From: Flavobacterium sp. 20NA77.7
GTDB lineage: Bacteria; Bacteroidota; Bacteroidia; Flavobacteriales; Flavobacteriaceae
Direction: 5' to 3'
NCBI RefSeq assembly: GCF_031326205.1
Contig: NZ_CP133721.1
Location: forward strand, 620,001 to 684,000
Length of the DNA: 64,000 nucleotides
The notes below the pieces were generated by a model. It did not search any database and had not been told where the DNA came from. It worked only from the letters and a program-made list of their open reading frames with translations. The first letter of the stretch is position 1; each line of letters begins with the position of its first letter. Positions 1 through 9,435 of this stretch are shown piece by piece. The position numbers and the translations under genes are program-made.

Positions 1-1
1 T

Positions 2-817
2 GACAATTCAGAAATCGATGTTGCTTTTGATAGCGATGGAGTAGTTAGTGGCAATAGCATAGTTACATTAGTGGTTGTTGGTAGTAGTGGCGCTGCATTA
101 GGGCAAACCACTACTTTGTCTATTTATAAAGGAGCTAATCCTTTATATGTTACTATTTGGTATGATCAAGGAGCAAATGGCTATAACGGAATACAGGCAA
201 CGACTGCTAGGCAACCTGTGTTTGCATTAACTTCAGCGGGTGCGACTAATCAATATGCAACTTTACAGTTTACGGGTACATCTAAGCATAGTGTTGTTGT
301 AAATAAGTCTATGAATACCTTATTGACAAGTGGAATAAGAGGTAGTGTTTTAACTATAGCAAAAGTATCAAATGGTACTTCTACTAACAACTCCTTTGGA
401 CATTCAGATGCAAATGACAATAGTATCCGTTGGTCAGCACACATGAACTGGCCAGACGGTGCAAACCAAATGTATACTGATTTAGGTTCTATGGAAGGGG
501 TAAGAAATTTTTTAAATGATGGAACAGTAGGCCTCAATAAATATAAGCAATATTCTATAGTTAGACTTGTAAACAGCAAAATCGTTAGGGTAAGTGGAAT
601 TGATAGAAATAATACTTCACTTAGCTTAACATCAAGAACTTGGCAGGCAAATTCAACTTTTGGGGTAGGCTTAACAACGGGTTCGCTTGATACCTCGTTT
701 GGTCAAAATGGGTTTACAGGAAATATTCCTGAGTTTATACTATATAATATTGATCTTTCATCTTCTCAATTTCAATTGTTAGAGAATAATCAAATTTCAT
801 TTTGGGGAGCAAATTAA
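2..817 (+). CDS. 5'-truncated secreted LamG/ConA-like (arabinofuranosidase-B-like) surface protein
   Basis: The reading frame is open from base 2, so the gene begins outside the window; the first in-frame GTG (base 71) lies inside the frame and is unlikely to be the start. The visible 270 or so residues include a WYDQGANG stretch followed by ATTARQPVF, a pattern typical of LamG/concanavalin-A-like domains and of the jelly-roll catalytic domain of arabinofuranosidase B-like proteins found in large Bacteroidota surface proteins. The C-terminus ends LLENNQISFWGAN, with no T9SS sorting domain in the visible part. It is the first gene of a run of same-strand cell-surface genes. Carbohydrate binding or adhesion is inferred; no catalytic residue can be assigned. 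Confidence 0.6.
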   Translation, partial: DNSEIDVAFDSDGVVSGNSIVTLVVVGSSGAALGQTTTLSIYKGANPLYVTIWYDQGANGYNGIQATTARQPVFALTSAGATNQYATLQFTGTSKHSVVVNKSMNTLLTSGIRGSVLTIAKVSNGTSTNNSFGHSDANDNSIRWSAHMNWPDGANQMYTDLGSMEGVRNFLNDGTVGLNKYKQYSIVRLVNSKIVRVSGIDRNNTSLSLTSRTWQANSTFGVGLTTGSLDTSFGQNGFTGNIPEFILYNIDLSSSQFQLLENNQISFWGAN

Positions 818-1016
818 TTTTTTTGTGTGTAATTTCTTAATTAATTAATACTTTGTGTAACTATTTGATAAATAAGTGTTTAAAATTATGTAGTACATAT
901 TCTACACATCTTTATGTGGTTTTTTAATATTTTTTTTAGTTGTATTATAACTATATTTGCATTTTAATTTTTAGTCTTTAATGAATTGTTAAAGATTTAC
1001 ATAATTCAAACAATAA
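818..1016. other. AT-rich intergenic region with weak hairpin and -7 element
   Basis: These 199 bases hold no gene. A short hairpin (CACAT, loop CTTT, ATGTG at 905-918) followed by a T-run could end the upstream transcript. TATATTTG at 952-959 matches the Bacteroidota -7 consensus TAnnTTTG and could start transcription of the next gene, but no TTG stands at the usual -33 distance. Confidence 0.35.
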
Positions 1017-1496
1017 ATGCGGATATTTGTTACAATTATGTTGTTAGCTTTAGGATTTAATTCTTATTGTCAACAACTTCATCATGAGATGATAAGTTCT
1101 CAAGGGGGTAGTTCAGTTACTTCTAGTGGTCATTTAGTTCGATATACGGTTGGTCAACAATCTGTTATTGGTACTTCTACGAATGGCTATGTTGTTCAGC
1201 AAGGTTTTCAGCAAAGTAATTGGGGTAGAATAGTGTCAGAGAATACAATTTCTGTTGTTACTACTGTTTATCCAAATCCGTTTGTTGATTTGGTTAAATT
1301 TTCCTTTTCAAGTTCCCCGGGTAGTACTATCGATATTTTAGTTTTTGACATTTTAGGTCGTTTGGTTCATTCGGAGTCGGTACAAAATGATTCGAATTTA
1401 ATTTCGCTAGATTTAAAAAAATTATCCAGTGCTGAATATTTAGTAAAACTATCTTCAGGAAGCTATATTCATTCAGCAAAAATTATAAAACAATGA
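1017..1496 (+). CDS. small T9SS type A sorting-domain protein
   Basis: This 159-residue protein has an N-terminal signal peptide (residues 1 to about 18, ending NSYCQQ). Residues from about 85 onward form a T9SS type A C-terminal sorting domain: YPNPF, then VFDILGRLV, then a C-terminal strand ending SAKIIKQ. In Bacteroidota this domain directs a protein through the type IX secretion system to the cell surface, where it is cleaved. The short remaining body (LHHEMISSQGG...GQQSVIGTS...GFQQ) is a pattern common in flavobacterial sorting-domain proteins that have almost no other domain. The stop codon overlaps the start of the next gene (ATGA), so the two are probably co-translated. No enzymatic function is visible. 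Confidence 0.75.
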   Translation: MRIFVTIMLLALGFNSYCQQLHHEMISSQGGSSVTSSGHLVRYTVGQQSVIGTSTNGYVVQQGFQQSNWGRIVSENTISVVTTVYPNPFVDLVKFSFSSSPGSTIDILVFDILGRLVHSESVQNDSNLISLDLKKLSSAEYLVKLSSGSYIHSAKIIKQ

Positions 1497-2131
1497 TACA
1501 AAGAGTTATGTTGATTTTGGTTTTACTAGTAAGCCAATCTCTATTTTCACAGGAGTTATTTTTCAATTTAGGGAGTAATTCTACGGTTTACAATTACAAA
1601 AATTCCTTAGGTCAATCTAATCCTAATTTACGTTCTTCTACAGGTTCTTTTTATGAATTTGGTTATGAGTTTTTATTTGGAGGAGCAAGTTCTAGTATGG
1701 AAAGTAATTTTTCGTATGCTGCTAGTTTGACCTTAAATCAATTTAATGCAAAAGGCGGAGATTTTAATAACACGTATTCATGGAATACGAGTTATTTAGG
1801 TATCCAGAATGCTGTTTTGGGTACGGTAGTGCGTTCTTCTAAAAATACTTTTGTTGTTAAGCTTAAAGCAGGGTTGAATACAAGTACTATTGTTAAAGGA
1901 GAACAAACACTTAACAATGTGGTTTATGATATTAAGAATCATTCCGAGTTTAAAGGCTTGTTAATACAACCTATGGGAGGCGTTGATTTGCGATTAGAAC
2001 TTACCGAAGCTATTTTATTAAGTGCAGGATATAATTATTCTAAAGCCTTTAATGTTTCGAATAAATCCTCGGAGAAATTAGGTTTTTCAACCCATCAAAT
2101 TCAATTAGGTCTTCATTATAATATAAATTAA
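1493..2131 (+). CDS. small outer-membrane beta-barrel-like protein
   Basis: This 212-residue protein has a signal peptide (residues 1 to about 20, ending SLFSQE). It continues with alternating polar/aromatic strands (FYEFGYEFLFGG, SYAASLTLNQF, FVVKLKAGLNTS, HQIQLGLHYNIN) of the kind seen in small outer-membrane barrels, and ends in an amphipathic strand. It overlaps the T9SS cargo gene by 4 bases and is followed 16 bases later by the giant fibre gene, suggesting an operon. It could be a surface anchor or assembly partner for its neighbours, but that is inference; I do not recognise a named family. Confidence 0.55.
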   Translation: MIQRVMLILVLLVSQSLFSQELFFNLGSNSTVYNYKNSLGQSNPNLRSSTGSFYEFGYEFLFGGASSSMESNFSYAASLTLNQFNAKGGDFNNTYSWNTSYLGIQNAVLGTVVRSSKNTFVVKLKAGLNTSTIVKGEQTLNNVVYDIKNHSEFKGLLIQPMGGVDLRLELTEAILLSAGYNYSKAFNVSNKSSEKLGFSTHQIQLGLHYNIN

Positions 2132-2147
2132 GAAAGAAAAGAAAAGA

Positions 2148-5100
2148 ATGAGAAAGATATATTTATTTTTAATAGTACTAGTATCGTTTGTTGGATTTGC
2201 TCAAAACGGCATTTCCTATCAGGCATTAATAGTAAATCCTGCTGGAGAGCAATTACCGGGAGTTAATAATACCAATACCCCTTTATCAAACAAATTGGTT
2301 TGTTTACGTTTTGCTATAATTGATCATACAAATCAAATAGAATACCTAGAAACTCAGAAAGTGACTACAGATGCTTATGGTATTGTGAATTTAGTAATTG
2401 GTACAGGTCAACAAGTAGGAGGGTATGCGTCTACCTTTTCGAATGTTGTTTGGGGTAATAACCCAAAAAGTTTACGTGTTGAACTAGATGCGAATGGTGT
2501 TTGTACTTATTTTACAACGATAAGTAATCAACCTTTCACTTATGTTCCTTTTGCGTATTATGCAGCCAATACAGATGTTGAAAATGCTACGACCATTAGC
2601 ACAGGCTTGGTTCAATTGGCAGGAGATTTAGGTGGTGTTGGTACTACAGCTACTGCACCGATAATTTCAAATAATGCGATAACTACAGCAAAGTTAAATA
2701 ATGGTGCTGTTACTCCGATAAAGATAGCTTCAGGAGCAAATAATACGGTTTTAGTTACTGATTCGACTGGGAATGTAGCCTGGATAGATAGCGCCTCATT
2801 TGGTGCGGTTGCCGATCAGACTACGATTCAGGGAGCTGGGACAACAGCTAATCCCTTCAAAGTAAAAGATTTAGGAATCGTAACAAATAAAATTGCAGAT
2901 TTAGCGGTGACTACGGCAAAACTTGCAAATGGAGCGGTTACTAATGCTAAAATTGGGGAAGTAATCTCTGTTCCAAATGGAGGTACGGGTGCGTCTACCT
3001 TAACAGGATATGTAAAAGGAAATGGAACAGCTGCGATGACAGCTACTTCTTCTATTCCTGTAGCAGATGTAATTGGTGCCCAAACAACAGCTAATTTATC
3101 AACAAATATAACTTCAAACACAGGATCGACAACAATGTATCCTAGTGTGTCTGCTGTTGAAACTTTTGTTGCCAATAATGCTATGCCAGACGCTACTACT
3201 ACCGTAAAAGGGAAAGTGAAACTTGCAGGAGACTTAGGCGGAACAGCCGATTTGCCAACAGTTCCTGGATTAGCAAATAAAGAAAATACGATTTCTGCAG
3301 GAACTACTTCGCAATATTGGAGAGGGGATAAAACGTGGCAAACATTAGATAAAACGGCAGTTGGGTTAGGAAATGTTGATAATACCGCAGATGCTGATAA
3401 GCCAGTTTCTACAGCTGTTCAAACAGCGTTAAATGCTAAAGAAGATGCAGTAAATAAATCTACTACTACGACATTAGGAACAAGCGATGTATTGTTTCCA
3501 ACGCAAAATGCAGTTAAAGTTTATGTAGATAGCCAAATTTCTAACGCTACTATTCCAGATGCTACTACTACCGTAAAAGGGAAAGTGAAACTTGCTGGAG
3601 ACTTAGGCGGAACAGCCGATTTGCCAACAGTTCCTGGATTAGCAAATAAAGAAAATACGATTGCTGCAGGAACTACTTCGCAATATTGGAGAGGGGATAA
3701 AACGTGGCAAACATTAGATAAAACGGCAGTTGGGTTAGGAAATGTTGATAATACCGCTGATGCTGATAAGCCAGTTTCTACAGCTGTTCAAACAGCATTA
3801 AATGGTAAGGAAGATGCAGTAAATAAATCCACTACTACGACATTAGGAACAAGCGATGTATTATTTCCAACACAAAATGCGGTTAAAGTTTATGTAGATA
3901 GTCAAATTTCTAATGCTACTATTCCAGATGCTACTACTACCGTAAAAGGGAAAGTGAAACTTGCAGGAGACTTAGGCGGAACAGCCGATTTGCCAACAGT
4001 TCCTGGATTAGCAAATAAAGAAAATACGATTGCTGCAGGAACTACTTCGCAATATTGGAGAGGGGATAAAACGTGGCAAACATTAGATAAAACGGCAGTT
4101 GGTTTAGGAAATGTTGATAATACCGCAGATGCTGATAAGCCAGTTTCTACAGCTGTTCAAACAGCATTAAATGGTAAGGAAGATGCAGTAAATAAATCTA
4201 CTACTACGACATTAGGAACAAGCGATGTATTATTTCCAACGCAAAATGCAGTTAAAACATATGTAGATACTCAAATAAATGCTAATGCTACTCCAGATGC
4301 TACTGCAACCGTAAAAGGTAAACTACAGTTAGCTGGAGATTTAGCCGGTACAGGTTCTTCTGCAGGAAGTCCAGTAATTTCAAATGCCGCAATCAATACA
4401 GTAAAAATTGCGAATGCCGCAGTTACTCCAGTAAAAATTCAACCAGGATCTAATGATTCGGTTTTAGTTACCGATGCCACTGGAAATGTTACTTGGTTAG
4501 ATAAAAGTGCTTTTGGAGCTGTAGCTGATTTAACTACAATTGATGGGGTAGGTACTACAGCCAATCCTTTTAAAGTTAAAGACTTAGGAGTTGTGACTGC
4601 AAAATTAGCTAATAACGCGGTTACGACAGCTAAATTAGCAGATGATGCTGTTACGAATGCAAAAATTGGAGAAATAATTTCTGTCGAAAATGGTGGTTCA
4701 GGAGCAGATATGAGCATAACTGCAGGATATATAAAACAAACCACAACAGGAGCAAACTTTTCAACGGTTTCTTCTATTCCCGTTACTGATGTTACGGGTG
4801 CAGTTCGTTCAGTAAATGGAGTTGTACCAGCATCAGATGGTAATGTTGCAGTGATTATTGGTAGGGTTTTTACGGGTTCCCCAGTTAATCCTGATTTGGC
4901 AACATCTATCATAAATGCAAGTCCAGCGAAACAATCTTCAGATATTTATATTGTGGCTTCGACAGGTAATCCAAATAATGGACGTACATTTATTTATGAC
5001 GGAACCAATTGGCTTGAAGTAGCTACCGATTTATCTACAACGGATGCACGTTATGTGAATGTGGATGGAGACACAATGGAAGGGAATTTAACAGTTCCTA

Positions 5101-7691
5101 CAGGAACAAAAATCATAATAGCTGATGCGCCAACAGGTAGTACTGATGCCGTAAATAAAGCTTATGTTGATGGATTAGTGGCCTCTTCAGCAACACCTGA
5201 CGCAACTTCTTCTGTTAAAGGAAAAATAAAACTGGCAGGAGATTTAGGAGGAACAGCTGATGCTCCCACAGTTCCAGATTTGGCGTTGAAAGCACCGTTG
5301 GAATCTCCAAGTTTAACAGGAACACCTTTAGCACCTACAGCAACACCAGGTACAAATACAACACAAATTGCAACTACTGCGTTTGTAACAGCAGCTACTT
5401 CAGGTATGCAGGAAGCAATAACATTAACAACTACGGGTACAGGTGCGGCATCATTAGTAGGTTCTACCTTAAATATACCAACACCAAATAATGGTACAGT
5501 AACCAATGTAGCAGCCTTAACTATTGGAATTTCAGGAACTGATGTTACATCAACAGTAGCAAATTCTACAACTACTCCAGTAATTACATTAAATGTACCA
5601 ACGGCTTCAGCAACAAACAGAGGTGCTTTGAGTACAGCTGATTGGACCACTTTTAACAATAAAATTGGAGGTAGCGGAACTACTAATTTTGTTCCAAAAT
5701 TTACAAGTTCAAATGGACTTGGTGATAGTAATATTTTTGATGATGGCACTAATGTGGGGATAGGAACTAGTTCACCAGTCAGTAAATTTGAGACTGTTGG
5801 AGATATTAAATCTAGAAACTCTGCAAATACAAATTCAATTGTACTTAACACATCTCTTTCATCTGTGGATGTGACCAGTTCAAGTAGAACTTTTAGATTT
5901 GCAAGTTATTCAGGAGCAACATACAATAGTTTAATTAATGGAACTGTGTATGCTGCGGGTCTATTAGGAACTACTCAACTATCATTGAATACTAATGGAA
6001 ATCAACCAATTACATTTGCTACAAATGATTGGCTTGAGCGAATGAGAATTCAACCAACTACAGGAAATGTTGGTATAGGTACAAATGCCCCAGCTACAAG
6101 GTTGCAAGTAAATTCTTCAATCTCAACAAATACGATTAATACAGAAGGTATATTCAGAATGCAACGTCCTCAAAATCCAGGTGTAAAATGGGAAAATATT
6201 GCTCAATTTAATTTAGGAAGTTATGCTGTTACATCTGGTAATACTAATGCTACCAGTAGATTAGATTTAGCTATGAATGATGGTGATGGAGTTGCTACTA
6301 ATAATGTAATGACATGGCAAGCTAATGGATATGTCGGTTTTAGCACCACTTCACCTCTTTCACTATTGTCAAATGCAGCAGCAGGAACTAATTTTGTATC
6401 ATCAAATAGCGCTATACAAAGTACAAATGGAATTAGTTGGTTGACAAATAATGCTGGTTACAATACCTCGTTATATAACTCAAATAATGTAGTAGGTTCT
6501 AATGGTTTACAGGTTAAAGTTGCAAATACTTCAAACCAAACTATTGCATTTGAAGTAGGACAAAATTCATCAATAACTGGAGTTTCAACGCCATATTTTA
6601 ATGTCTTAGGGAATAGCTATGTTGGTGTAGGTACAAATACACCAATTAGTACTTTTTCTAATACAGCGAATGCAATTCAAGGAACCAATTCTACAAATGC
6701 ATTTAATGGAGGTTTAACCTGGTCTACTCCTGGAACTGGTTTTGTTGGGTCTTTTTATTCTCAACCTGCAACGGGTAATGGATTACAAGTTAAAATTGCA
6801 GGTAATACAAGTTCAAATAATGCATTAGAAATATCAACTGCAGCTACACAAACAGGAATGCCAACGCCATTATTCAATGTGTTAGGAAATGGTTTTGTTG
6901 GGGTAGGAAATAATTCTCCATCTGGAGTATTTGAAATAGCCACAACTAATGGTTTAAGTTCAATCATAAAAAGATATGGAAATTCAACACAAGCAGCAGC
7001 TAATTTAATTCTTCAAAAAACTTATGGATTAAGTCCAACAGCTCATGGTTCAGGAATATTAAGTACAGATTATGTGGGTAGAATCTTGTTCAGTGCCTCA
7101 AATGGGACTTCTTATCCTTTAAATGGTACAGATATTGTTGGTTATGCAGCAGGTAATCAAACTGCCACAAATAATGGAGGTGGAATTTTTTTTAGAACTG
7201 TTCCTCAAAATAGCGTAGCACAATCAATAGAGAGAATGCGTATTGATGATCAAGGAAATATAGGTATAGGTACATCAGCTCCTGTAGCACAATTACATAC
7301 TACAGGTACAGTTAGATTCGATGGAGCGGGTACGCCAGGTGCTGGAAAGGTATTAACTTCAGATGCATCAGGAAACGCAACTTGGCAAAATGCAGTTGGT
7401 TCAACTACAGTATCAAATAGAACAGCTAATTTTACATTAACTTCCTCTGACAATGCCGGATTTATTGTTGTTAATAGCGCTTCATTAGTTACCGTAACCG
7501 TTCCTTCAACACTACCAGCAGGGTTTTATTGTCAAATCATTCAACAAGGAGCAGGACAGGTTCAAATAGTAGGATCTGGTGTTACTATGAATAGTGCTTT
7601 AGGTTTTTTTACTCGAGCACAAGGATCGTCTATAGGAATTATGATGTCAACTAGTACAACAGGCTTTGTGTCTGGAGATACTGGATTATAA
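2148..7691 (+). CDS. giant tail-fibre-like repetitive surface protein
   Basis: This 1847-residue protein begins with a signal peptide (ending FVGFAQ). Residues of about 20 to 140 form a domain often seen at the start of Bacteroidota fibre proteins (GISYQALIVNPAGE ... VELDANGVCTYF ... VPFAYYA). The body is low-complexity Ala/Thr/Gly/Asn sequence resembling phage tail-fibre shafts (VGLGNVDNTADADKP, YWRGDKTWQ, VGIGTSSP). It has three near-identical 123-residue repeats at residues 347-715, and a second diverged repeat pair (AVTTAKLANGAVTNAKIGE, near residues 180-310, recurring near 750-885). The C-terminus (SNRTANFTLTSSDNAG ... TVTVPSTLPAGFYC) looks like a fibre tip domain; no S74 peptidase or T9SS domain is visible. 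The likely role is an extracellular trimeric fibre or adhesin; this is inferred. Confidence 0.7.
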   Translation: MRKIYLFLIVLVSFVGFAQNGISYQALIVNPAGEQLPGVNNTNTPLSNKLVCLRFAIIDHTNQIEYLETQKVTTDAYGIVNLVIGTGQQVGGYASTFSNVVWGNNPKSLRVELDANGVCTYFTTISNQPFTYVPFAYYAANTDVENATTISTGLVQLAGDLGGVGTTATAPIISNNAITTAKLNNGAVTPIKIASGANNTVLVTDSTGNVAWIDSASFGAVADQTTIQGAGTTANPFKVKDLGIVTNKIADLAVTTAKLANGAVTNAKIGEVISVPNGGTGASTLTGYVKGNGTAAMTATSSIPVADVIGAQTTANLSTNITSNTGSTTMYPSVSAVETFVANNAMPDATTTVKGKVKLAGDLGGTADLPTVPGLANKENTISAGTTSQYWRGDKTWQTLDKTAVGLGNVDNTADADKPVSTAVQTALNAKEDAVNKSTTTTLGTSDVLFPTQNAVKVYVDSQISNATIPDATTTVKGKVKLAGDLGGTADLPTVPGLANKENTIAAGTTSQYWRGDKTWQTLDKTAVGLGNVDNTADADKPVSTAVQTALNGKEDAVNKSTTTTLGTSDVLFPTQNAVKVYVDSQISNATIPDATTTVKGKVKLAGDLGGTADLPTVPGLANKENTIAAGTTSQYWRGDKTWQTLDKTAVGLGNVDNTADADKPVSTAVQTALNGKEDAVNKSTTTTLGTSDVLFPTQNAVKTYVDTQINANATPDATATVKGKLQLAGDLAGTGSSAGSPVISNAAINTVKIANAAVTPVKIQPGSNDSVLVTDATGNVTWLDKSAFGAVADLTTIDGVGTTANPFKVKDLGVVTAKLANNAVTTAKLADDAVTNAKIGEIISVENGGSGADMSITAGYIKQTTTGANFSTVSSIPVTDVTGAVRSVNGVVPASDGNVAVIIGRVFTGSPVNPDLATSIINASPAKQSSDIYIVASTGNPNNGRTFIYDGTNWLEVATDLSTTDARYVNVDGDTMEGNLTVPTGTKIIIADAPTGSTDAVNKAYVDGLVASSATPDATSSVKGKIKLAGDLGGTADAPTVPDLALKAPLESPSLTGTPLAPTATPGTNTTQIATTAFVTAATSGMQEAITLTTTGTGAASLVGSTLNIPTPNNGTVTNVAALTIGISGTDVTSTVANSTTTPVITLNVPTASATNRGALSTADWTTFNNKIGGSGTTNFVPKFTSSNGLGDSNIFDDGTNVGIGTSSPVSKFETVGDIKSRNSANTNSIVLNTSLSSVDVTSSSRTFRFASYSGATYNSLINGTVYAAGLLGTTQLSLNTNGNQPITFATNDWLERMRIQPTTGNVGIGTNAPATRLQVNSSISTNTINTEGIFRMQRPQNPGVKWENIAQFNLGSYAVTSGNTNATSRLDLAMNDGDGVATNNVMTWQANGYVGFSTTSPLSLLSNAAAGTNFVSSNSAIQSTNGISWLTNNAGYNTSLYNSNNVVGSNGLQVKVANTSNQTIAFEVGQNSSITGVSTPYFNVLGNSYVGVGTNTPISTFSNTANAIQGTNSTNAFNGGLTWSTPGTGFVGSFYSQPATGNGLQVKIAGNTSSNNALEISTAATQTGMPTPLFNVLGNGFVGVGNNSPSGVFEIATTNGLSSIIKRYGNSTQAAANLILQKTYGLSPTAHGSGILSTDYVGRILFSASNGTSYPLNGTDIVGYAAGNQTATNNGGGIFFRTVPQNSVAQSIERMRIDDQGNIGIGTSAPVAQLHTTGTVRFDGAGTPGAGKVLTSDASGNATWQNAVGSTTVSNRTANFTLTSSDNAGFIVVNSASLVTVTVPSTLPAGFYCQIIQQGAGQVQIVGSGVTMNSALGFFTRAQGSSIGIMMSTSTTGFVSGDTGL
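3186..4292 (+). repeat. three tandem 369-bp in-frame repeats
   Basis: Three consecutive units start at 3186, 3555 and 3924 with an exact period of 369 bases (123 codons). They differ from one another by roughly a dozen bases each. Each encodes PDATTTVKGKVKLAGDLGG through to a segment ending VDSQISNATI or VDTQINANAT. A diverged fourth start follows at 4293 and a further relative near 5190. The near-identity points to recent expansion or gene conversion. Confidence 0.95.
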
Positions 7692-7714
7692 AAAAATAAA
7701 AAAATAATAGTAAA

Positions 7715-8539
7715 ATGAAAAAACTAATTTTAGCACTTTTTTTTCCGTTTTTTATTTCGGCGCAAATTGCTCCCGAGTTTATTCATTTGAAACCAATGTT
7801 TACTAAAACAGCTCAGTTTAGTTACACAGGAACAGATCAACAATGGGTGGTTCCCTTGGGAGTTACTCAAGTTTTTATAGATGTTTTTGGTGCACAAGGA
7901 GGCACTTCTACCTCTCCAGGAGCAGGAGGTTTAGGCGGAAAAGTTAGAGCAGTATTAAATGTTACACCTGGCGAAACACTATTTTTAATGGTTGGAGGCC
8001 AACCTACTTCAAGATTAGCAGTTTACGGAAATGGAGGAAATGGAGGTACAAATACATCTAACGTTAATAATCAGAGTATGGCAGGCGGAGGTATGTCAGG
8101 AGTATTTAGAACATCAATTAGTATGGCTAATGCTTTGTTGATTGCCGGCGGCGGCGGCGGCGGCGCGAAAGGTAGAAATGGCGGTGCTGGAGGTGGTTTG
8201 ACGGGTTTGGTATCAACTGATGATGCTACTAGAGGTGGTAAAGGTGGTACACAAACTGCAGGTGGAGCAGCCGGTAGTCCATTAGATGGACAGGTTACAA
8301 ATCCAACTGCGGGGCAATTAGGCCAAGGTGGCGCAGGGGGTGTAATTAATTCGGGTACTTGGAATTCCGGCGGCGGTGGCGGTGCAGGTTATTATGGCGG
8401 CGGTGGCGGTGCAGGCGGTGGAAATTATTTTAGTGGTGGTGGTGGCGGTTCATCTTGGGCACATTCATCTTGCTTTCAAATATCCACAATAGCTAATTTT
8501 AATTCTGGACATGGCAAAATTGTAATTTATTATAATTAA
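7715..8539 (+). CDS. glycine-rich secreted protein
   Basis: This 274-residue protein has a signal peptide (MKKLILALFFPFFISAQ). It continues with a segment like QFSYTGTDQQWVVPLGVTQ and FIDVFGAQGG, which resembles the opening of the glycine-rich domain found in many bacterial surface proteins and in the extracellular part of ALK-type receptors. Residues of about 65-255 are dominated by Gly with blocks such as GGAGGVIN and YYGGGGGAGGG. A perfect (GGC)6 run encodes one Gly tract. It starts 23 bases after the giant fibre gene and probably belongs to the same transcript. The function is unknown; a matrix or adhesive role is plausible. Confidence 0.65.
   Translation: MKKLILALFFPFFISAQIAPEFIHLKPMFTKTAQFSYTGTDQQWVVPLGVTQVFIDVFGAQGGTSTSPGAGGLGGKVRAVLNVTPGETLFLMVGGQPTSRLAVYGNGGNGGTNTSNVNNQSMAGGGMSGVFRTSISMANALLIAGGGGGGAKGRNGGAGGGLTGLVSTDDATRGGKGGTQTAGGAAGSPLDGQVTNPTAGQLGQGGAGGVINSGTWNSGGGGGAGYYGGGGGAGGGNYFSGGGGGSSWAHSSCFQISTIANFNSGHGKIVIYYN
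8147..8164 (+). repeat. (GGC)6 trinucleotide repeat inside the glycine-rich gene
   Basis: Six perfect GGC triplets lie in frame and encode Gly6. GC-only tracts like this are rare in such an AT-rich sequence. Slippage would change the protein by whole glycines without a frameshift. Confidence 0.9.
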
Positions 8540-8574
8540 GAATTATCCTCATCTTTTATATCATAATAATATTG

Positions 8575-8582
8575 TATTTTTG
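8575..8582 (+). promoter_or_regulatory. candidate -7 element for the purine nucleoside phosphorylase gene
   Basis: TATTTTTG matches the Bacteroidota -7 consensus TAnnTTTG and ends 20 bases before the start codon. There is no TTG at the expected -33 position, only a T-rich stretch. Confidence 0.4.
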
Positions 8583-8602
8583 ATAGATAAATAATATCAA
8601 TT

Positions 8603-9418
8603 ATGTGGGATAAAGTTCAAGAATCTGTTTTTTATATTCAATCACAAACAAATTCTTTTATACCTGAGTTTGGTATAATACTTGGCTCGGGATTAGGAAA
8701 TTTTGTAGAAGATATTGATGTTATTTACACAATTGATTATAAAGATATTCCTCATTTTCCTATTTCTACAGTAGAAGGTCATAAAGGGACATTAGTTTTT
8801 GGTACTATTGGTTCAAAAAAAGTTGTGGCTATGCAAGGTCGTTTTCATTTTTATGAAGGATATGATACTAAACAAATTACTTTCCCTGTTCGCGTATTAA
8901 AACATCTTGGGATTCATTTATTAATTGTTTCCAATGCTTCAGGAGGTGTTAATCCAAAATTTATAGTGGGTGATATTATGGTGCTAAAAGACCATATTAA
9001 TATGATACCTGATCATCCCTTAAGAGGAACTAATGATGAACGATTTGGTCCTCGATTTGTTAACATGAGTGAACCTTATAATAGATTCTTTATTGCTAAA
9101 GCTAAAGAAATTGCTAACAGGTTATCTATAGATTTAAAAGAAGGAATTTATTTAGCCTTGCAAGGCCCAACATTTGAAACCTTAGCCGAATATAAATATG
9201 TTAAAGCTGTAGGTGCAGATTGCGTAGGTATGTCAACCGTTCCTGAAGTGATTGTAGCTCGTCATATGAATTTAGATTGTTTCGGAATTTCTGTAATTAC
9301 TGATATGGGTAATGAAGAAGAAATTCAGGAAGTAAATCACAATGAAGTTTTAGAAGCTGCAAAAAAAGCTGAACCTAAAGTTAGAGCTTTGATAAAAAAC
9401 TTAATTCTTGAAGCATAA
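8603..9418 (+). CDS. punA: purine-nucleoside phosphorylase
   Basis: The 271-residue length fits the trimeric class of purine nucleoside phosphorylases, which split inosine or guanosine with phosphate into the base and ribose-1-phosphate in purine salvage. Visible family motifs are GIILGSGLG (residues 24-32, phosphate-binding loop), MQGRFHFYEGY, SNASGGVNPKF (about 108-118), LQGPTFET, VGMSTVPEV (about 208) and the late VNHNEVL with the Asn that contacts the base. The gene stands alone between the surface operon and the convergent kinase gene. The family assignment is firm; exact base preference cannot be read. Confidence 0.93.
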   Translation: MWDKVQESVFYIQSQTNSFIPEFGIILGSGLGNFVEDIDVIYTIDYKDIPHFPISTVEGHKGTLVFGTIGSKKVVAMQGRFHFYEGYDTKQITFPVRVLKHLGIHLLIVSNASGGVNPKFIVGDIMVLKDHINMIPDHPLRGTNDERFGPRFVNMSEPYNRFFIAKAKEIANRLSIDLKEGIYLALQGPTFETLAEYKYVKAVGADCVGMSTVPEVIVARHMNLDCFGISVITDMGNEEEIQEVNHNEVLEAAKKAEPKVRALIKNLILEA

Positions 9419-9435
9419 CTAATACACGTATGTGA

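Noticed and set aside
3186..4292. Regular repeats that might be taken for a CRISPR array or tandem satellite
   Set aside because: The units are 369 bases, contiguous, in frame and part of a long protein-coding gene; there are no short repeats with unique spacers.
4439..5851. Long minus-strand open frames opposite the giant fibre gene
   Set aside because: They mirror the low-complexity Ala/Thr/Val codons of the plus-strand gene and have no domain or start context of their own.
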